From assembly GCF_002176815.1 (NCBI RefSeq), contig NZ_CP021648.1, positions 868,001 to 932,000 on the forward strand: 64,000 bases of DNA. The letters run 5' to 3'. The position numbers and the translations under genes are program-made. The stretch's first letter is position 1. Each line of letters starts with the position of its first letter. Below the pieces are notes generated by a model, which saw only the letters and a program-made list of their open reading frames with translations, was not told where the DNA came from and ran no database searches. This document shows, piece by piece, positions 1-10,492 of this stretch. This DNA is from Acidovorax sp. T1. GTDB lineage: Bacteria; Pseudomonadota; Gammaproteobacteria; Burkholderiales; Burkholderiaceae_C.

Positions 1-892
1 GCATGGGCACGATGTGGGCGCCGGCCTGCTCCAGCCAGCGGGCGGCCTGCTCGATGGCGGCGCGCACCTCGGGCTCTACCGGCAGGCCGCAGCCGGCCTC
101 CAGCAGCAGGCCAATCCGCAAACCACGCAGGCGCTCGGCCCCTTGATTGAACTGGCTCCAGGCAATGTCCTGCGCGGGCAGGGCCATGCTGTCGCGCGCG
201 TCGCTCTGGCTCAGCACCTGCATCATCAGCGCGGCGTCTGCCACCGTGCGTGTCATGGGGCCGGCGGCGCGGCCGGTGTAGGGCGGGTCGATGGGGATGC
301 GGCCCAGGCTGGGCTTCAAGCTGAAGATGCCGCACCAGCTGGCGGGCAGGCGCAGCGAGCCGCCGATGTCGGTGCCGATGTGCAGCGGGCCATAGCCGGC
401 GGCGGCCGCAGCGCCCGCACCGGCACTGGAGCCGCCGGGGCCTTTGGATAAGTCCCAGGGGTTGCGCGCCAGCGCGTGAAAGCTCGACAGGCCCGAAGAC
501 AGCATGCCGTAGTCGGGCATGGTGGTTTTGGCCACGATCACCGCGCCGGCTTCGCGCAGGCGCGCGGCGGGCGGGGCGTCGGCAGCGGCGGGCATCAGCG
601 CGGTGGCGGCGGTGCCCAGCGGCATGGGGTCGCCGAGTGTGGCGATGTTTTCCTTGATGGTGGCGGGTACGCCGTCGAGTGCGCCCAGCGGTTCGCCGCG
701 CAGCCAGCGGGCTTCGGAGGCCCGCGCCTGCGCCAGGGCGGCTTCGGGGCGCAGCAGGTAGGTGGCCCGAATGTGGGGCTCCCAGCGCTCGATGTGGGCC
801 AGCAGGTCAGCCAGCACATCGACCGGGGACAGCGTGCGCTGGCGGTAGGCCGCGAGCAGGGCGTGGGCGGGCAGGTCGTGTAGCGCGCTCAT
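1..892 (-). CDS. Amidase signature family hydrolase (3' end outside window)
   Basis: About 297 codons are visible; the C-terminus lies beyond the left edge. The Ser-cisSer-Lys machinery of the amidase signature family is seen directly: the Lys in ATIKENIA (residue 80), the Gly/Ser-rich KGPGGSSAGAG (150-160) with the cis-Ser, and GTDIGGSLRLPASWCGI with the nucleophilic Ser near 179. These enzymes hydrolyse C-N amide bonds, usually in the cytoplasm, and no signal peptide is present. It starts 18 nt after the stop of the upstream solute-binding protein gene, so it is probably the last gene of the importer operon and may process the imported compound. No gatB or gatC lies nearby, so a GatA role in tRNA amidation is less likely. 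The exact substrate cannot be read from the sequence. Confidence 0.88.
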   Translation of the reverse strand, partial: MSALHDLPAHALLAAYRQRTLSPVDVLADLLAHIERWEPHIRATYLLRPEAALAQARASEARWLRGEPLGALDGVPATIKENIATLGDPMPLGTAATALMPAAADAPPAARLREAGAVIVAKTTMPDYGMLSSGLSSFHALARNPWDLSKGPGGSSAGAGAAAAAGYGPLHIGTDIGGSLRLPASWCGIFSLKPSLGRIPIDPPYTGRAAGPMTRTVADAALMMQVLSQSDARDSMALPAQDIAWSQFNQGAERLRGLRIGLLLEAGCGLPVEPEVRAAIEQAARWLEQAGAHIVPM

Positions 893-910
893 GGTGCGGG
901 TTCGCCGGTT

Positions 911-2401
911 TCAGGACCAGAAAAGGGCCGACAGGTCGTTCACAAAGATAGGCATGTCTTTCCACAGCCCCCTGAGGTTCTTGTTGGCCACCGTGACCCA
1001 TTGCGGCTGGTAGAGGAAAGCATGCACGGCCTCTTCGGCCAGCAGGCGCTGCGCATCGCCCAGCAGGCGCGCGCGGTCGGCCGGGCGCGGGGTGTTCTTG
1101 ATTTTTTCGAACAGCGTGTTGAACTGCGGCGAGTGGTAGCCCCAGTAATAGTCGGGCTTGGCAAAGTTGGCCAGGTCGAAGGGCTCGACATGCGAGATCA
1201 GGGTCAGGTCGTAGTTCTTGTTGCCGTAGGTGCCGCTGAGCCACTGGGCCCATTCCACGTTCTGGATCTTGCACACGATGCCGATCTTGGCCAGCTGCGC
1301 GGCGATCACCTCGCCCCCCTGGCGCGCATAAGGCGGCGGGGGCAGCGTGAGGGTGAGCGTGAGCGGGGTCTTGACGCCCGCCTCGGCCAGCAGCTTTTTG
1401 GCCTTGTCGATATCGAACGGGTTGATGCCCGTGGTGTCCACATAGCCGAACGCGCCCGGCACATAGTGGCTGCCAATGGGCACGCCAAAGCCGTCGCCCG
1501 CGCCTTCGATGACGGCCTTGCGGTCGATGGCGGCGGCAATGGCACGGCGCACGCGCACATCGTTCAGGGGCTTGCGGTCGTTGTTGATGGCCAGGATGGT
1601 CTTGGCGCGCGAGCCGCTCACCACCACCTGAAAGCGCGGGTTGGCCTTGAACTGGGCCACGCTGCGTGGCGTGACGCGGGCAAACGCATCCACATCGCCC
1701 GCCAGCAGCGCCGCCACCTGCGCGGCAGGGTCGGAGATGAAGCGGAACGTGGCCCGGCGCATCTTGATGGTGGCGGGGGCGCGAAAGCCTCGCCAGGCAT
1801 TCAGCGTGATCGACGCGCCCCGGTTCCACGCGCCCAGCACATAGGGGCCGGTGCCCACGGGCCGGGTGGCGTTGGTGGCGGCGCTTTGGGGCTCGACGAT
1901 GATGGCCGTGGCCTGGCCCAGCACGAACAAAAAATCGGGGTCGATGTCTTTGTGAATCAGCACCACGGTGTGGTCGTCCACCACCTGCGTGGTGAGGTTG
2001 GCGAAGGTGCGCTTGTCCTTGTTGGTGCTCTTGTCGCTGCCTGCGCGGTCAAACGAGAACTTGACCGCCTTGGCAGTGAAGGGCACGCCGTTGCTGAACT
2101 TCACGCCCCGGCGCAGGCGCAGGGTGTAGGTTTTCAGGTCGGGCGCCACCTCCCAGCTCTCGGCCAGCAGCGGCGACACGCTGCCGTCGGCGTTGATCTT
2201 GGTGAGCGTCTCGAAGATGTTGTAGTGCACGATCTCGGCAATGGCCGAGGCGGCGCCGGCCGTCGGGTCCAGCCCGGGTGGCTCCAGCGTCATGGCCAGC
2301 ACCACCGTGTCCTTGCGGCCCTGGGCCAGGGCGCCCCAGGGCGCGGCCAGGGGCGCTGCGGCGATGGCGCCAGTGGTGAGGATGGAACGGCGGCTCAGCA
2401 T
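911..2401 (-). CDS. ABC transporter periplasmic peptide-binding protein (SBP_bac_5 family)
   Basis: 496 residues. The N-terminus MLSRRSILTTGAIAAAPLAA has a twin Arg followed by a hydrophobic stretch and an Ala-x-Ala site before QGRKD, so export by Tat or Sec is likely. The mature part has family 5 features: TLEPPGLDPTAGA, the IVHYNIFETLTKINADG region, LLAESWEVAPDLKTYTLRLR and RAIAAAIDRKAVIEGAG. The family binds di- and oligopeptides, nickel, opines or glutathione and delivers them to a cognate permease. The start at 2401 is chosen because the signal peptide begins there and a GGAG lies just upstream; the open frame continues upstream without similarity. It follows the two ATPase genes and precedes the amidase, as part of one minus-strand operon. 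Confidence 0.9.
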   Translation of the reverse strand: MLSRRSILTTGAIAAAPLAAPWGALAQGRKDTVVLAMTLEPPGLDPTAGAASAIAEIVHYNIFETLTKINADGSVSPLLAESWEVAPDLKTYTLRLRRGVKFSNGVPFTAKAVKFSFDRAGSDKSTNKDKRTFANLTTQVVDDHTVVLIHKDIDPDFLFVLGQATAIIVEPQSAATNATRPVGTGPYVLGAWNRGASITLNAWRGFRAPATIKMRRATFRFISDPAAQVAALLAGDVDAFARVTPRSVAQFKANPRFQVVVSGSRAKTILAINNDRKPLNDVRVRRAIAAAIDRKAVIEGAGDGFGVPIGSHYVPGAFGYVDTTGINPFDIDKAKKLLAEAGVKTPLTLTLTLPPPPYARQGGEVIAAQLAKIGIVCKIQNVEWAQWLSGTYGNKNYDLTLISHVEPFDLANFAKPDYYWGYHSPQFNTLFEKIKNTPRPADRARLLGDAQRLLAEEAVHAFLYQPQWVTVANKNLRGLWKDMPIFVNDLSALFWS

Positions 2402-2478
2402 GTTGGAAATCTCCGGAGGAATACCTGTGGATCGGGCCCGGGCCGGCAGGTGCACGGCCGGCTGGGGTGGAAGGCTTT

Positions 2479-3420
2479 TTACACCATGGTGCGCGCCGCT
2501 TTGTCGGCCAGCAGCGCCCGGCGCGCGCGGGCACGCCCGGGCTCGATGCGCGGCACGGCGTTCACCAGCGCACGCGTGTAGGGATGCTGCGGGTGGTGGA
2601 ACAGTTCCTGCGGCGTGCCGCGCTCCACGATGCGCCCCTGGTAGAGCACCAGCACCTCGTCGCACAGGTGGTTCACCACGGCCAGGTCGTGGCTGATGAG
2701 CAGGTAGGTGATGCCGAACTGCTGCTGCAGGTCCAGCATCAGGTTGAGCACCTGGGCCTGCACCGACACATCCAGCGCGCTCACGGGCTCGTCGGCCACG
2801 ATGAGGCGGGGGCGGGTGATGAGCGCGCGCGCAATGGCAATGCGCTGGCGCTGGCCGCCCGAAAACTCGTGCGGGTATTTGTCCAGGTCGGTGCTGCGCA
2901 GGCCCACCTGCGCCAGCACCTGGGCGGCCTGCTCGCGCTGCTCGGCGCGGCTGGTGGCGCCCTGGGCCTGCAGCGGCTCGGTGACGATGCGCTGCACTTG
3001 GTGGTGCGGGTCCAGCGAGCCATAGGGGTCCTGGAACACCATCTGAAAGTCGCGCCGCGCGCGGCGCAGTTCGGCGGCCGGCAGGCGGTGCAGGTTACGG
3101 CCCAGCAGGTGCACCGCGCCGCTGGTAGGTGTGTCGAGCGCCATCACCAGCCGGGCCAGCGTGGATTTGCCCGAGCCCGATTCACCCACGATGCCCACGC
3201 TGTGACCCGCCGCCACGGTGAAGTCCACGCCCTGTAGCGCCTGCACCTGCTGCGGCGGCTGAAAAAGGTGCGTGCGCGGCAGCGCGTAGTGGCGCACCAG
3301 TTGCGTCACCTCCAGCAGCGGTGGATGGGAATCGGCGAGTGGTTTTGAGTCAAATTGACCCGTAGCGCTTATGGGATAAGCGCTATCAGCTATCAAATCA
3401 GTAGTGATTGCGGTGTTCAT
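2479..3420 (-). CDS. dppF: Peptide ABC transporter ATP-binding protein, DppF/OppF type
   Basis: 313 residues. Walker A GESGSGKST, Q-loop MVFQDPYGSLDP, signature [15 protein letters not shown] and Walker B LIVADEPVSALDVSVQ are all present, with the OppF/DppF C-terminal extension ending in HPYTRALVNAVPRI. It hydrolyses ATP to drive the DppBC permease from the cytoplasmic side. The ATG overlaps the stop of dppD as ATGA, which suggests translational coupling. Residues about 5-24 are encoded by a copy of a dispersed 59-bp repeat and precede the conserved LLEVTQLVRHYALPRT start of the domain, so this protein carries an unusual repeat-derived N-terminal extension. I see no better start downstream. 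Confidence 0.9.
   Translation of the reverse strand: MNTAITTDLIADSAYPISATGQFDSKPLADSHPPLLEVTQLVRHYALPRTHLFQPPQQVQALQGVDFTVAAGHSVGIVGESGSGKSTLARLVMALDTPTSGAVHLLGRNLHRLPAAELRRARRDFQMVFQDPYGSLDPHHQVQRIVTEPLQAQGATSRAEQREQAAQVLAQVGLRSTDLDKYPHEFSGGQRQRIAIARALITRPRLIVADEPVSALDVSVQAQVLNLMLDLQQQFGITYLLISHDLAVVNHLCDEVLVLYQGRIVERGTPQELFHHPQHPYTRALVNAVPRIEPGRARARRALLADKAARTMV
3349..3407 (+). repeat. Dispersed 59-bp palindromic repeat, copy A (inside dppF)
   Basis: Core TAGCGCTTAT-N3-ATAAGCGCTA followed by CAGCTATCAAAT. It aligns without gaps to the copy at 38052-38110 (reverse complement) with 45 of 59 identical bases by my count, and shares its core with copies near 6908-6966 and 40013-40071. This copy lies in the coding sequence of dppF, in frame and without stop codons. 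Confidence 0.85.
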
Positions 3421-4439
3421 GCACTGGCCTCGATGGCGGCGGGCATGGCATCGAGCCGGATGCAGCGCGCCATGTGCCCCGCATCCAAAGTGCCAACCTG
3501 CACGGGGGCCGGCGGGGCCGTGTGGCACGCGTCCACCGTGAAGCCGCAGCGCCCCGCAAAGGGGCACCCAGCGGGCAGGTTGGCCAGTTCGGGCACGGTT
3601 CCCGGGATGGTGGACAGGCGCGTGCGCTCGCCGGGGCTGCGCGGCACCAGTTGCGGGCGCGCCGCAAACAGGCCGCGCGTGTAGGGGTGGGCCATGGTCG
3701 CGAAGACGGCCTGCGTGGGCCCGCTTTCCACCACGCTGCCGCCATACATCACCAGCATGCGGTCGGCGTTCTGCGAGATCACGCCCAGGTCGTGCGAGAT
3801 CAGGATCAGCGCCATGCCGCGCTCGGCCACCAGCTCGCTGATGAGGTCCAGGATCTGCTGCTGCACCGTCACGTCGAGCGCCGTGGTGGGCTCGTCGGCA
3901 ATCAGCAGGTCGGGCCCGCAGGCCAGCGCCATGGCGATGGTGATGCGCTGGCGCTGCCCGCCCGAGAACTGGTGCGGGTAGGCATCCAGGCGCCGCGCGG
4001 CATCGGCAATGCCCACGCGCTCCAGCAGGGCCAGGGCCTCGCGGCGTGCCGCGGCGCGATCCATGCCGCGGTGCAGGCGCAGCGGCTCGGCCACCTGGTC
4101 GCCAATCGTGTGCACGGGGTTGAGCGCCGTCATGGGCTCCTGGAACACCATGCCGATGCGGTTGCCGCGCAGGCGGCACAGCGCGCGCTCGTCCAGCCCC
4201 AGCAGTTCCTGCCCGTCCAGAAGAATGCTGCCGCTGGCCTGCGCGGCCTCAGGCAGCAGGCCCATGAGCGCCAGGGCGGTGATCGACTTGCCGCAGCCCG
4301 ATTCGCCCACCAGGCCCAGCGTTTCGCCGCGCTGGAGCGCGAAGTCGATGCCGCGCACCGCGTCGGCCGCGCCGTGGTGCGTCTGCAGGCGGATGCGCAG
4401 ATCGGTTACTTGCAGTAGGGGTATGGGTGCGGTCGGCAT
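3417..4439 (-). CDS. dppD: Peptide ABC transporter ATP-binding protein, DppD/OppD type
   Basis: 340 residues. It has Walker [13 protein letters not shown] (near residue 45), Q-loop [12 protein letters not shown], signature [15 protein letters not shown] and Walker [17 protein letters not shown]. The C-terminal part keeps the HPYTRGLF and [10 protein letters not shown] motifs of the oligopeptide/dipeptide ATPase C-terminal domain, where the family often has an Fe-S-like Cys cluster. It pairs with the DppF-type ATPase to power the DppBC channel. It lies 12 nt after dppC and its TGA overlaps the ATG of dppF, so the pair should be made in similar amounts. Confidence 0.92.
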   Translation of the reverse strand: MPTAPIPLLQVTDLRIRLQTHHGAADAVRGIDFALQRGETLGLVGESGCGKSITALALMGLLPEAAQASGSILLDGQELLGLDERALCRLRGNRIGMVFQEPMTALNPVHTIGDQVAEPLRLHRGMDRAAARREALALLERVGIADAARRLDAYPHQFSGGQRQRITIAMALACGPDLLIADEPTTALDVTVQQQILDLISELVAERGMALILISHDLGVISQNADRMLVMYGGSVVESGPTQAVFATMAHPYTRGLFAARPQLVPRSPGERTRLSTIPGTVPELANLPAGCPFAGRCGFTVDACHTAPPAPVQVGTLDAGHMARCIRLDAMPAAIEASA

Positions 4440-4451
4440 GTGGGGGACGGA

Positions 4452-5324
4452 TCAGCGCTTGCGTGCCAGGCGCGGGTCGAGCAGATCGCGCAGGCCGTCG
4501 CCCAGCAGGTTCAGGCCCAGCACGGCCAGCGCAATCGCCACGCCGGGCCACACGGCCAGCAGCGGGGCCTGGAACATGAGGGTTTGCGCATCGCTGAGCA
4601 TGCGGCCCCACGAGGGTTGCGGCGGCTGCGTGCCCAGGCCGAGGTACGACAGCGCGGCCTCGGCCAGGATGGCGATGGCGAACTGCACCGTGGCCTGCAC
4701 GATCAGCACCGAGGCGATGTTGGGCAGCACATGTTCGAGCGTGATGCGCCAGCGGCCCTTGCCGCAGGCCCGCGCTGCCAGGATGAAATCGCGCGACCAC
4801 ACGGCGTTGGCCGATGCGCGCGTCACCCGCGCAAAGGTGGGAATGTTGAAGATGCCGATGGCGATGATCGAGTTGACGATGCCCGCGCCAAACACCGCCG
4901 TCAGCATGATGGCCGACAAAATCGCCGGAAACGCAAACGTGAAGTCGGCCAGCCGCATGATGGTTTCCTCCACCCAGCCGCGCCGCGCGGCGGCAATCAG
5001 CCCCAGCGCCACACCCAGGCCCATGCCAATGCCCACCGCAATCACGCCCACCAGCAGCGAGTTGCGCGCGCCCACCAGCAGCAGCGACGCCACGTCGCGG
5101 CCAAAGGCGTCGGTGCCCAGCCAGTGCTGGGCGCTGGGGGGCTGCAGCTTGGCGGGCAGGTCCATCTCATAGGGCGACCAGGGCGTCCAGACCAGCGACA
5201 GCGCTGCCGCGGCCAGCAGCAGCGCCACTAGCACGGCGCCCGCGACAAAGCTGCGGTGGCCCAGGGCGCGGCGCAGCCAGTGGGGGTGCGACGAGGGAAT
5301 GGAGGATGAAAGCGCTGCGTTCAT
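4452..5324 (-). CDS. dppC: Peptide ABC transporter permease, DppC type
   Basis: 290 residues. An N-terminal cytoplasmic segment is followed by a transmembrane helix (SFVAGAVLVALLLAAAALSL), the DppC-specific WTPWSPYEMDLPAKLQPPSAQH and HWLGTDAFGRDVASLLLVGAR region, and a BPD_transp_1 domain with the EAA-type loop ACGKGRWRITLEHVLPNI. It forms half of the inner-membrane channel with DppB. The start MNAALSSS is preferred over an open frame that continues 31 codons upstream, because homologues begin close to this position. About 140 nt separate it from dppB, and that gap contains a GC-rich inverted repeat. Confidence 0.9.
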   Translation of the reverse strand: MNAALSSSIPSSHPHWLRRALGHRSFVAGAVLVALLLAAAALSLVWTPWSPYEMDLPAKLQPPSAQHWLGTDAFGRDVASLLLVGARNSLLVGVIAVGIGMGLGVALGLIAAARRGWVEETIMRLADFTFAFPAILSAIMLTAVFGAGIVNSIIAIGIFNIPTFARVTRASANAVWSRDFILAARACGKGRWRITLEHVLPNIASVLIVQATVQFAIAILAEAALSYLGLGTQPPQPSWGRMLSDAQTLMFQAPLLAVWPGVAIALAVLGLNLLGDGLRDLLDPRLARKR

Positions 5325-5419
5325 GGGTTGGTTGACAGCTTTTTGTGAAGCCTCTGGTGCTGGAAACCGGCGCGCCCGAAGGCCAGTGCCACCGTGGAAC
5401 TGGCTCTGCCAGGCCACGG

Positions 5420-5466
5420 GTGGCGTCCCCCTGGGGGGATGGCGCGAAGCGACTCAGGGGGGCAGC
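5420..5466. repeat. GC-rich intergenic inverted repeat between dppB and dppC
   Basis: The segment contains GTCCCCCTGGGGGGAT, a short GC-rich inverted repeat, followed by GGCGCGAAGCGACTCAGGGG. From memory, elements of this type recur between genes in Acidovorax-like genomes, but only one copy is visible here. It could also act as an intra-operon hairpin that lowers or uncouples dppC expression relative to dppB. Confidence 0.45.
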
Positions 5467-6907
<1,441 letters not shown>

Positions 6908-6966
6908 GCATTTTTGGCCGTTGGCGCTTATCCATCAAACGCTGATAGCTATAAAAATAGTAGCTT
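6908..6966 (+). repeat. Dispersed palindromic repeat, copy B
   Basis: This copy matches the family at GGCGCTTATCCAT, CTGATAGCTATAAAAATAGT and the flanking TTTTTGGCCG. It is more diverged than copies A and C; its inverted repeat reads GCGCTTAT against AAACGC. It fills the gap between the ferredoxin stop codon and the convergent pth stop codon (TAA at 6967-6969), which abuts it, so it probably provides the 3' untranslated part of both transcripts. Confidence 0.7.
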
Positions 6967-7575
6967 TTAGTTCTCTTCCGGTCGTGGGGGCTTGGGACGC
7001 GGGGGCTTGGTGGTGTGGATCAGCAGCGTGGCTTTGTCCATGTCTCCGGCCAGCATGGCGGGATGGGCCTTGAGCGAATGCGCGATGCTGTCCTCGATCA
7101 GCGTGCGCTGGTCGGGTGACGGTTTTTTCAGTACCCAGTTGGCCACTTCGGCCTTGACGCCCGGGTGCCCGATGCCAATGCGCAGGCGCCAGTAGTCGGG
7201 CGAGCCAAGCTGGGCGTGGATGTCCCGCAGGCCGTTGTGCCCGGCATGGCTGCCGCCGCGCTTGAGCTTCACCTGGCCGGGGGCAATGTCCAGTTCATCG
7301 TGCACCACCAGGATTTCCTCGGGCTGAATCTTGAAGAACCGCGCCAGGGACGCCACCGACTTGCCCGACAGGTTCATGAAGGTCTGCGGCTGCAGCAGCC
7401 AGACGCTCTGGCCATGCACGCTGGTGCGGGCCACCAGGCCGTGGTAGCTGCGTTCGGGCACCAGCGTGGCCTTGAGTTCCCGCGCCAGTGCGTCGATCCA
7501 CCAGAAGCCCGCGTTGTGGCGGGTGGCCTCGTAATCGGGCCCTGGGTTGCCCAGGCCCACAAACAGTTTGATCAT
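6967..7575 (-). CDS. pth: Peptidyl-tRNA hydrolase
   Basis: 202 residues, the usual size for bacterial Pth1. It releases tRNA from peptidyl-tRNA that has dropped off ribosomes. The start [26 protein letters not shown] contains the catalytic His of the RHNAG motif, followed by [24 protein letters not shown] with the catalytic Asp and [15 protein letters not shown]. The last 20 residues are rich in Pro, Lys and Arg. An upstream open frame of 13 codons is not conserved, so the ATG at 7575 is chosen. It is downstream of rplY and prs, the common rplY-pth order, but a hairpin terminator separates it from rplY. Confidence 0.96.
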   Translation of the reverse strand: MIKLFVGLGNPGPDYEATRHNAGFWWIDALARELKATLVPERSYHGLVARTSVHGQSVWLLQPQTFMNLSGKSVASLARFFKIQPEEILVVHDELDIAPGQVKLKRGGSHAGHNGLRDIHAQLGSPDYWRLRIGIGHPGVKAEVANWVLKKPSPDQRTLIEDSIAHSLKAHPAMLAGDMDKATLLIHTTKPPRPKPPRPEEN

Positions 7576-7602
7576 GTGCGCAATTATCGGTAGCTGCCAA
7601 TG

Positions 7603-7628
7603 AAAACGGCCCACACAGGTGGGCCGTT
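7603..7628 (-). terminator. Rho-independent terminator downstream of rplY
   Basis: Read on the minus strand, AACGGCCCAC and GTGGGCCGTT form a perfect 10-bp stem around a four-base loop, followed by TTTTC. It lies between rplY and pth and likely reduces read-through into pth. Confidence 0.8.
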
Positions 7629-7678
7629 GGATGCGGCGCTGCCGGGAGGGCAGGCCGCTTCAGACCGGTGCGCCGGTC

Positions 7679-8317
7679 TTACTTCTTGCCCTTGCCCTTG
7701 CCCTTGGCATCGGCGGCAGGTGCTGCGTCGGCGGCAGGCGCTTCAACGACCACCACGGGGTTGACCACGGAAACCAGCACGGGGTTGTTGTTCTGGCCGC
7801 CACGGATCACGGGGCTCACGCCCTTGGGCAGCTTGATGTCCTTGAGGTGCAAAGAAACGCCCTTCTTCAGCGTGCTCAAGTCCACGGCGATGAACTCTGG
7901 CAGGTCGGAAGGCATGCAGGTCACGTCGAGTTCGTTCACGATGACGTTCGCCGTGCACTTGTCCACCTTGACAGCATCGGACTCTTCCGCGCCGCTGTAG
8001 TGCAGTGGCACCTTCATGTGCAGCTTGGTCTTGGCATCCACGCGCTGGAAGTCGATGTGCAGCACCAGTTGCTTGTAGGGGTGGTATTGCACGTCGCGCA
8101 GCAGCACCTTGGAGGTTGTGCCGGCCAGTTCCATGTCCAGCACGCTGGAGTGGAATGCTTCTTTCTTGAGGGCGTGCCACAGTGCGTTGTGGTCCACCTC
8201 GATCAGCTGGGGTTCAGCGGAACCGCCATACACGATGCCAGGCGTTTTGCCCGAATTGCGCAGACGGCGGCTCGCACCCGTACCCTGCTTGGCGCGCTCA
8301 AAAGCGACGAAGTTCAT
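7679..8317 (-). CDS. rplY: 50S ribosomal protein L25/general stress protein Ctc
   Basis: 212 residues, the long Ctc form. The N-terminal part (about 1-95) is the 5S rRNA-binding L25 domain, with [27 protein letters not shown] and [20 protein letters not shown]. The C-terminal TL5 domain (about 96-190) is followed by a tail of Ala, Asp, Gly and Lys ending in GKGKGKK. It binds 5S rRNA in the large ribosomal subunit. It follows prs at a distance of 180 bp, an order conserved in betaproteobacteria. Confidence 0.96.
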   Translation of the reverse strand: MNFVAFERAKQGTGASRRLRNSGKTPGIVYGGSAEPQLIEVDHNALWHALKKEAFHSSVLDMELAGTTSKVLLRDVQYHPYKQLVLHIDFQRVDAKTKLHMKVPLHYSGAEESDAVKVDKCTANVIVNELDVTCMPSDLPEFIAVDLSTLKKGVSLHLKDIKLPKGVSPVIRGGQNNNPVLVSVVNPVVVVEAPAADAAPAADAKGKGKGKK

Positions 8318-8420
8318 AGTTAGCTCCTGAAAAGGGACGACCGCGACCAGTCATTCCCTGTTGAAAAAAGGCTTGTTGCGCCCGGATGGCGGCAAGCCCA
8401 CAACAATGCTCCCGAACAGG

Positions 8421-8442
8421 CAAGCCTCCCGAAGGAGGCTTG
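8421..8442 (-). promoter_or_regulatory. Intercistronic hairpin with TTCG tetraloop between prs and rplY
   Basis: On the minus strand CAAGCCTCC and GGAGGCTTG make a perfect 9-bp stem closed by a stable TTCG loop. No T-tract follows, so it is more likely an mRNA stability or partial attenuation element than an efficient terminator. Confidence 0.6.
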
Positions 8443-8497
8443 GCAAGTATCTGACTGAACAACCCAGCCGCGCCTCGCGAGGGGCGCGGGCCGGCGT

Positions 8498-9472
8498 TCA
8501 GAAAAGATTATCTTGGTCCGAGAACAAACTCATCACCGACTCGCCCTTGGCAATGCGCTGGATCGTTTCGGCGATCAGCGGGGCCACGGAGAGCTGGCGG
8601 ATTTTTGCGCAACCCTTGGCGTTGTCGCTCAAGGGAATGGTGTTGGTCACCACCACTTCATCGAGGGCCGAGCCCTGGGCGATGCGTTCAATGGCGGGGC
8701 CCGAAAAAATGGGGTGGGTGCAGTAGGCGTACACCTTCTTGGCGCCGCGCTCCTTGAGCACTTCGGCGGCCTTCACCAGCGTGCCGGCGGTGTCGATCAT
8801 GTCATCCATGATCACGCAGTTGCGACCGTCGATTTCACCGATCACATGCATCACTTCGGACACGTTGGCCTTGGGCCGGCGCTTGTCGATGATGGCCAGA
8901 TCGCAGCCGAGCTGCTTGGCCAGAGCGCGGGCACGCACCACGCCGCCCACATCGGGCGAGACGACGATCAGGTCTTCGTAGTTCTTCTGGCGCAGATCGC
9001 CCAGCAGCACGGGCGAGGCGTAGATGTTGTCGACCGGGATGTCAAAGAAGCCCTGGATCTGGTCGGCATGCAGATCCATGGTCAGCACGCGGGCCACGCC
9101 CACCGCCTGCAGCATGTTGGCCACCACTTTGGCAGAGATCGGCACCCGGCTGGAGCGGGGACGGCGATCCTGGCGGGCGTAGCCAAAGTAGGGGATCACG
9201 GCGCTGATGCGTTCGGCGGAGGCGCGCTTGAGCGCGTCCACCATGATCAGCAGTTCCATGAGGTTTTCGTTGGTGGGTGCGCAGGTGGACTGCACCACGA
9301 AAACGTCGCGTGCGCGCACGTTCTGTTTGATTTCGACGGTGACTTCACCGTCAGAGAATCGGCCCACATCGGCCGCACCCAGGGTGGTGCCAAGGTGTTG
9401 GGCAATTTCAGCTGCCATGCCAGGATTGGCATTGCCGGTGAAAACCATGAAGTCGGGTTGGTTGGCTTGCAT
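8498..9472 (-). CDS. prs: Ribose-phosphate pyrophosphokinase
   Basis: 324 residues. It makes PRPP from ribose 5-phosphate and ATP for nucleotide, His, Trp and NAD synthesis. Motifs seen: the Mg-ATP region [47 protein letters not shown] and the PRPP-binding [19 protein letters not shown]. The true start [20 protein letters not shown] at 9472 is typical of class I Prs; upstream the open frame runs into the tRNA-Gln gene and cannot be coding. The tRNA and ispE-lolB-TPR genes precede it in the arrangement common in Burkholderiales. Confidence 0.97.
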   Translation of the reverse strand: MQANQPDFMVFTGNANPGMAAEIAQHLGTTLGAADVGRFSDGEVTVEIKQNVRARDVFVVQSTCAPTNENLMELLIMVDALKRASAERISAVIPYFGYARQDRRPRSSRVPISAKVVANMLQAVGVARVLTMDLHADQIQGFFDIPVDNIYASPVLLGDLRQKNYEDLIVVSPDVGGVVRARALAKQLGCDLAIIDKRRPKANVSEVMHVIGEIDGRNCVIMDDMIDTAGTLVKAAEVLKERGAKKVYAYCTHPIFSGPAIERIAQGSALDEVVVTNTIPLSDNAKGCAKIRQLSVAPLIAETIQRIAKGESVMSLFSDQDNLF

Positions 9473-9519
9473 GAGCGTCCCAGCAGTCTGAAAAAAAAGC
9501 CCGTACGCGAAAAGAAATT

Positions 9520-9596
9520 TGGCAGGGGAGAAAGGATTCGAACCTTTGCATGCCGGAATCAAAATCCGGTGCCTTAACCAGCTTGGCGACTCCCCT
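9520..9596 (-). tRNA. tRNA-Gln (TTG anticodon)
   Basis: 77 nt including encoded CCA. The acceptor stem AGGGGAG pairs with CTCCCCT, the anticodon arm CCGGATTTTGATTCCGG gives anticodon TTG, and the T-arm AAAGGTTCGAATCCTTT is perfect. It sits between ispE and prs on the same strand. Confidence 0.97.
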
Positions 9597-9619
9597 ACAC
9601 AGGTCGATTGCAGAAGCAA

Positions 9620-10483
9620 TCAACCGAAACTCTTGTCTGACGCCCACCCTGTCAGAGGATGATCCATCAAATTTTCACATGTTCTGACCTGCCAAGCGCC
9701 GGGGGCGTTTTGAAGATCAACGGCATGCGGGATTTGCGCAAACACTGCACTTCCCGAACCGGTCATTCGACCATGCAAACCGCGCGATTCAAGCCAGTCA
9801 AGGGCTTGGGTCACTTCGGGGCACAGGGCCTGGGCAACTGGTTGCAAGTCATTACAACCGAAATTGTATTGTGCTGCAGCAAAGCCTAAGATTGTAGCAC
9901 TATCAGAATCGCGTTTAAGGTTTGGATCGGAAAAAATTGATTTCGTATCCAAACCCGCCTCGGGCTTCACCACCGCAAAACGTGCCCGCGGTAGCTGATG
10001 TGCGTTCTCGAGCGGCGTGATTATCTCACCAATTCCCTCCACCCAGGCGTTGTGGCCACGCAAAAAAAACGGCACATCGGCGCCCAGGGTGAGTCCGATT
10101 GCTTCGAGCGCGGAGAGCGGCAGGTGCAGGTTCCAGAGGCGATTGAGTGCGAGTAGCGTGGTGGCTGCATCCGACGACCCGCCACCCATGCCTGCCTGCG
10201 CGGGGATTTTTTTGTGCACACCGATGTGAACGCCCATGTCACAGTTGGCGGCCTGCCGCAGGGCCTGCGCTGCGCGCACCGTCAAGTCCATGGCAGGAAG
10301 CGCGGGGCCGAGGTCCTCGCGGATGACGAGGCCATCGTGGCGCAGTTCGAAATGCAGCGTGTCGCACCAGTCGATCAGCATGAAGACGGACTGCATCAGG
10401 TGATAGCCGTCGGCGCGCTGGCCCGTGATATGCAGGAACAGATTGAGTTTGGCCGGAGCCGGCACGTCGTAAAGAGCTTGCAT
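9620..10483 (-). CDS. ispE: 4-(cytidine 5'-diphospho)-2-C-methyl-D-erythritol kinase
   Basis: 287 residues. A GHMP-family kinase that phosphorylates CDP-ME in the MEP isoprenoid pathway. Motifs: PAPAKLNLFLHITGQRADGYH near the start, the GHMP ATP-binding loop KKIPAQAGMGGGSSDAATTL (about 95-112) and the C-terminal GRMTGSGSAVFA. The start MQALYDVPAPAKLN lies 9 nt beyond the lolB stop, so the two are co-transcribed. Its length and motif order match the family. Confidence 0.97.
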   Translation of the reverse strand: MQALYDVPAPAKLNLFLHITGQRADGYHLMQSVFMLIDWCDTLHFELRHDGLVIREDLGPALPAMDLTVRAAQALRQAANCDMGVHIGVHKKIPAQAGMGGGSSDAATTLLALNRLWNLHLPLSALEAIGLTLGADVPFFLRGHNAWVEGIGEIITPLENAHQLPRARFAVVKPEAGLDTKSIFSDPNLKRDSDSATILGFAAAQYNFGCNDLQPVAQALCPEVTQALDWLESRGLHGRMTGSGSAVFAQIPHAVDLQNAPGAWQVRTCENLMDHPLTGWASDKSFG

Positions 10484-10492
10484 GAAACGGGA

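Noticed and set aside
1001..2581. Long rightward open frame (526 codons) opposite the solute-binding protein gene
   Set aside because: It is antisense to a clear family 5 binding protein, has a low-complexity Gly/His/Arg-rich translation and results from high-GC codon bias.
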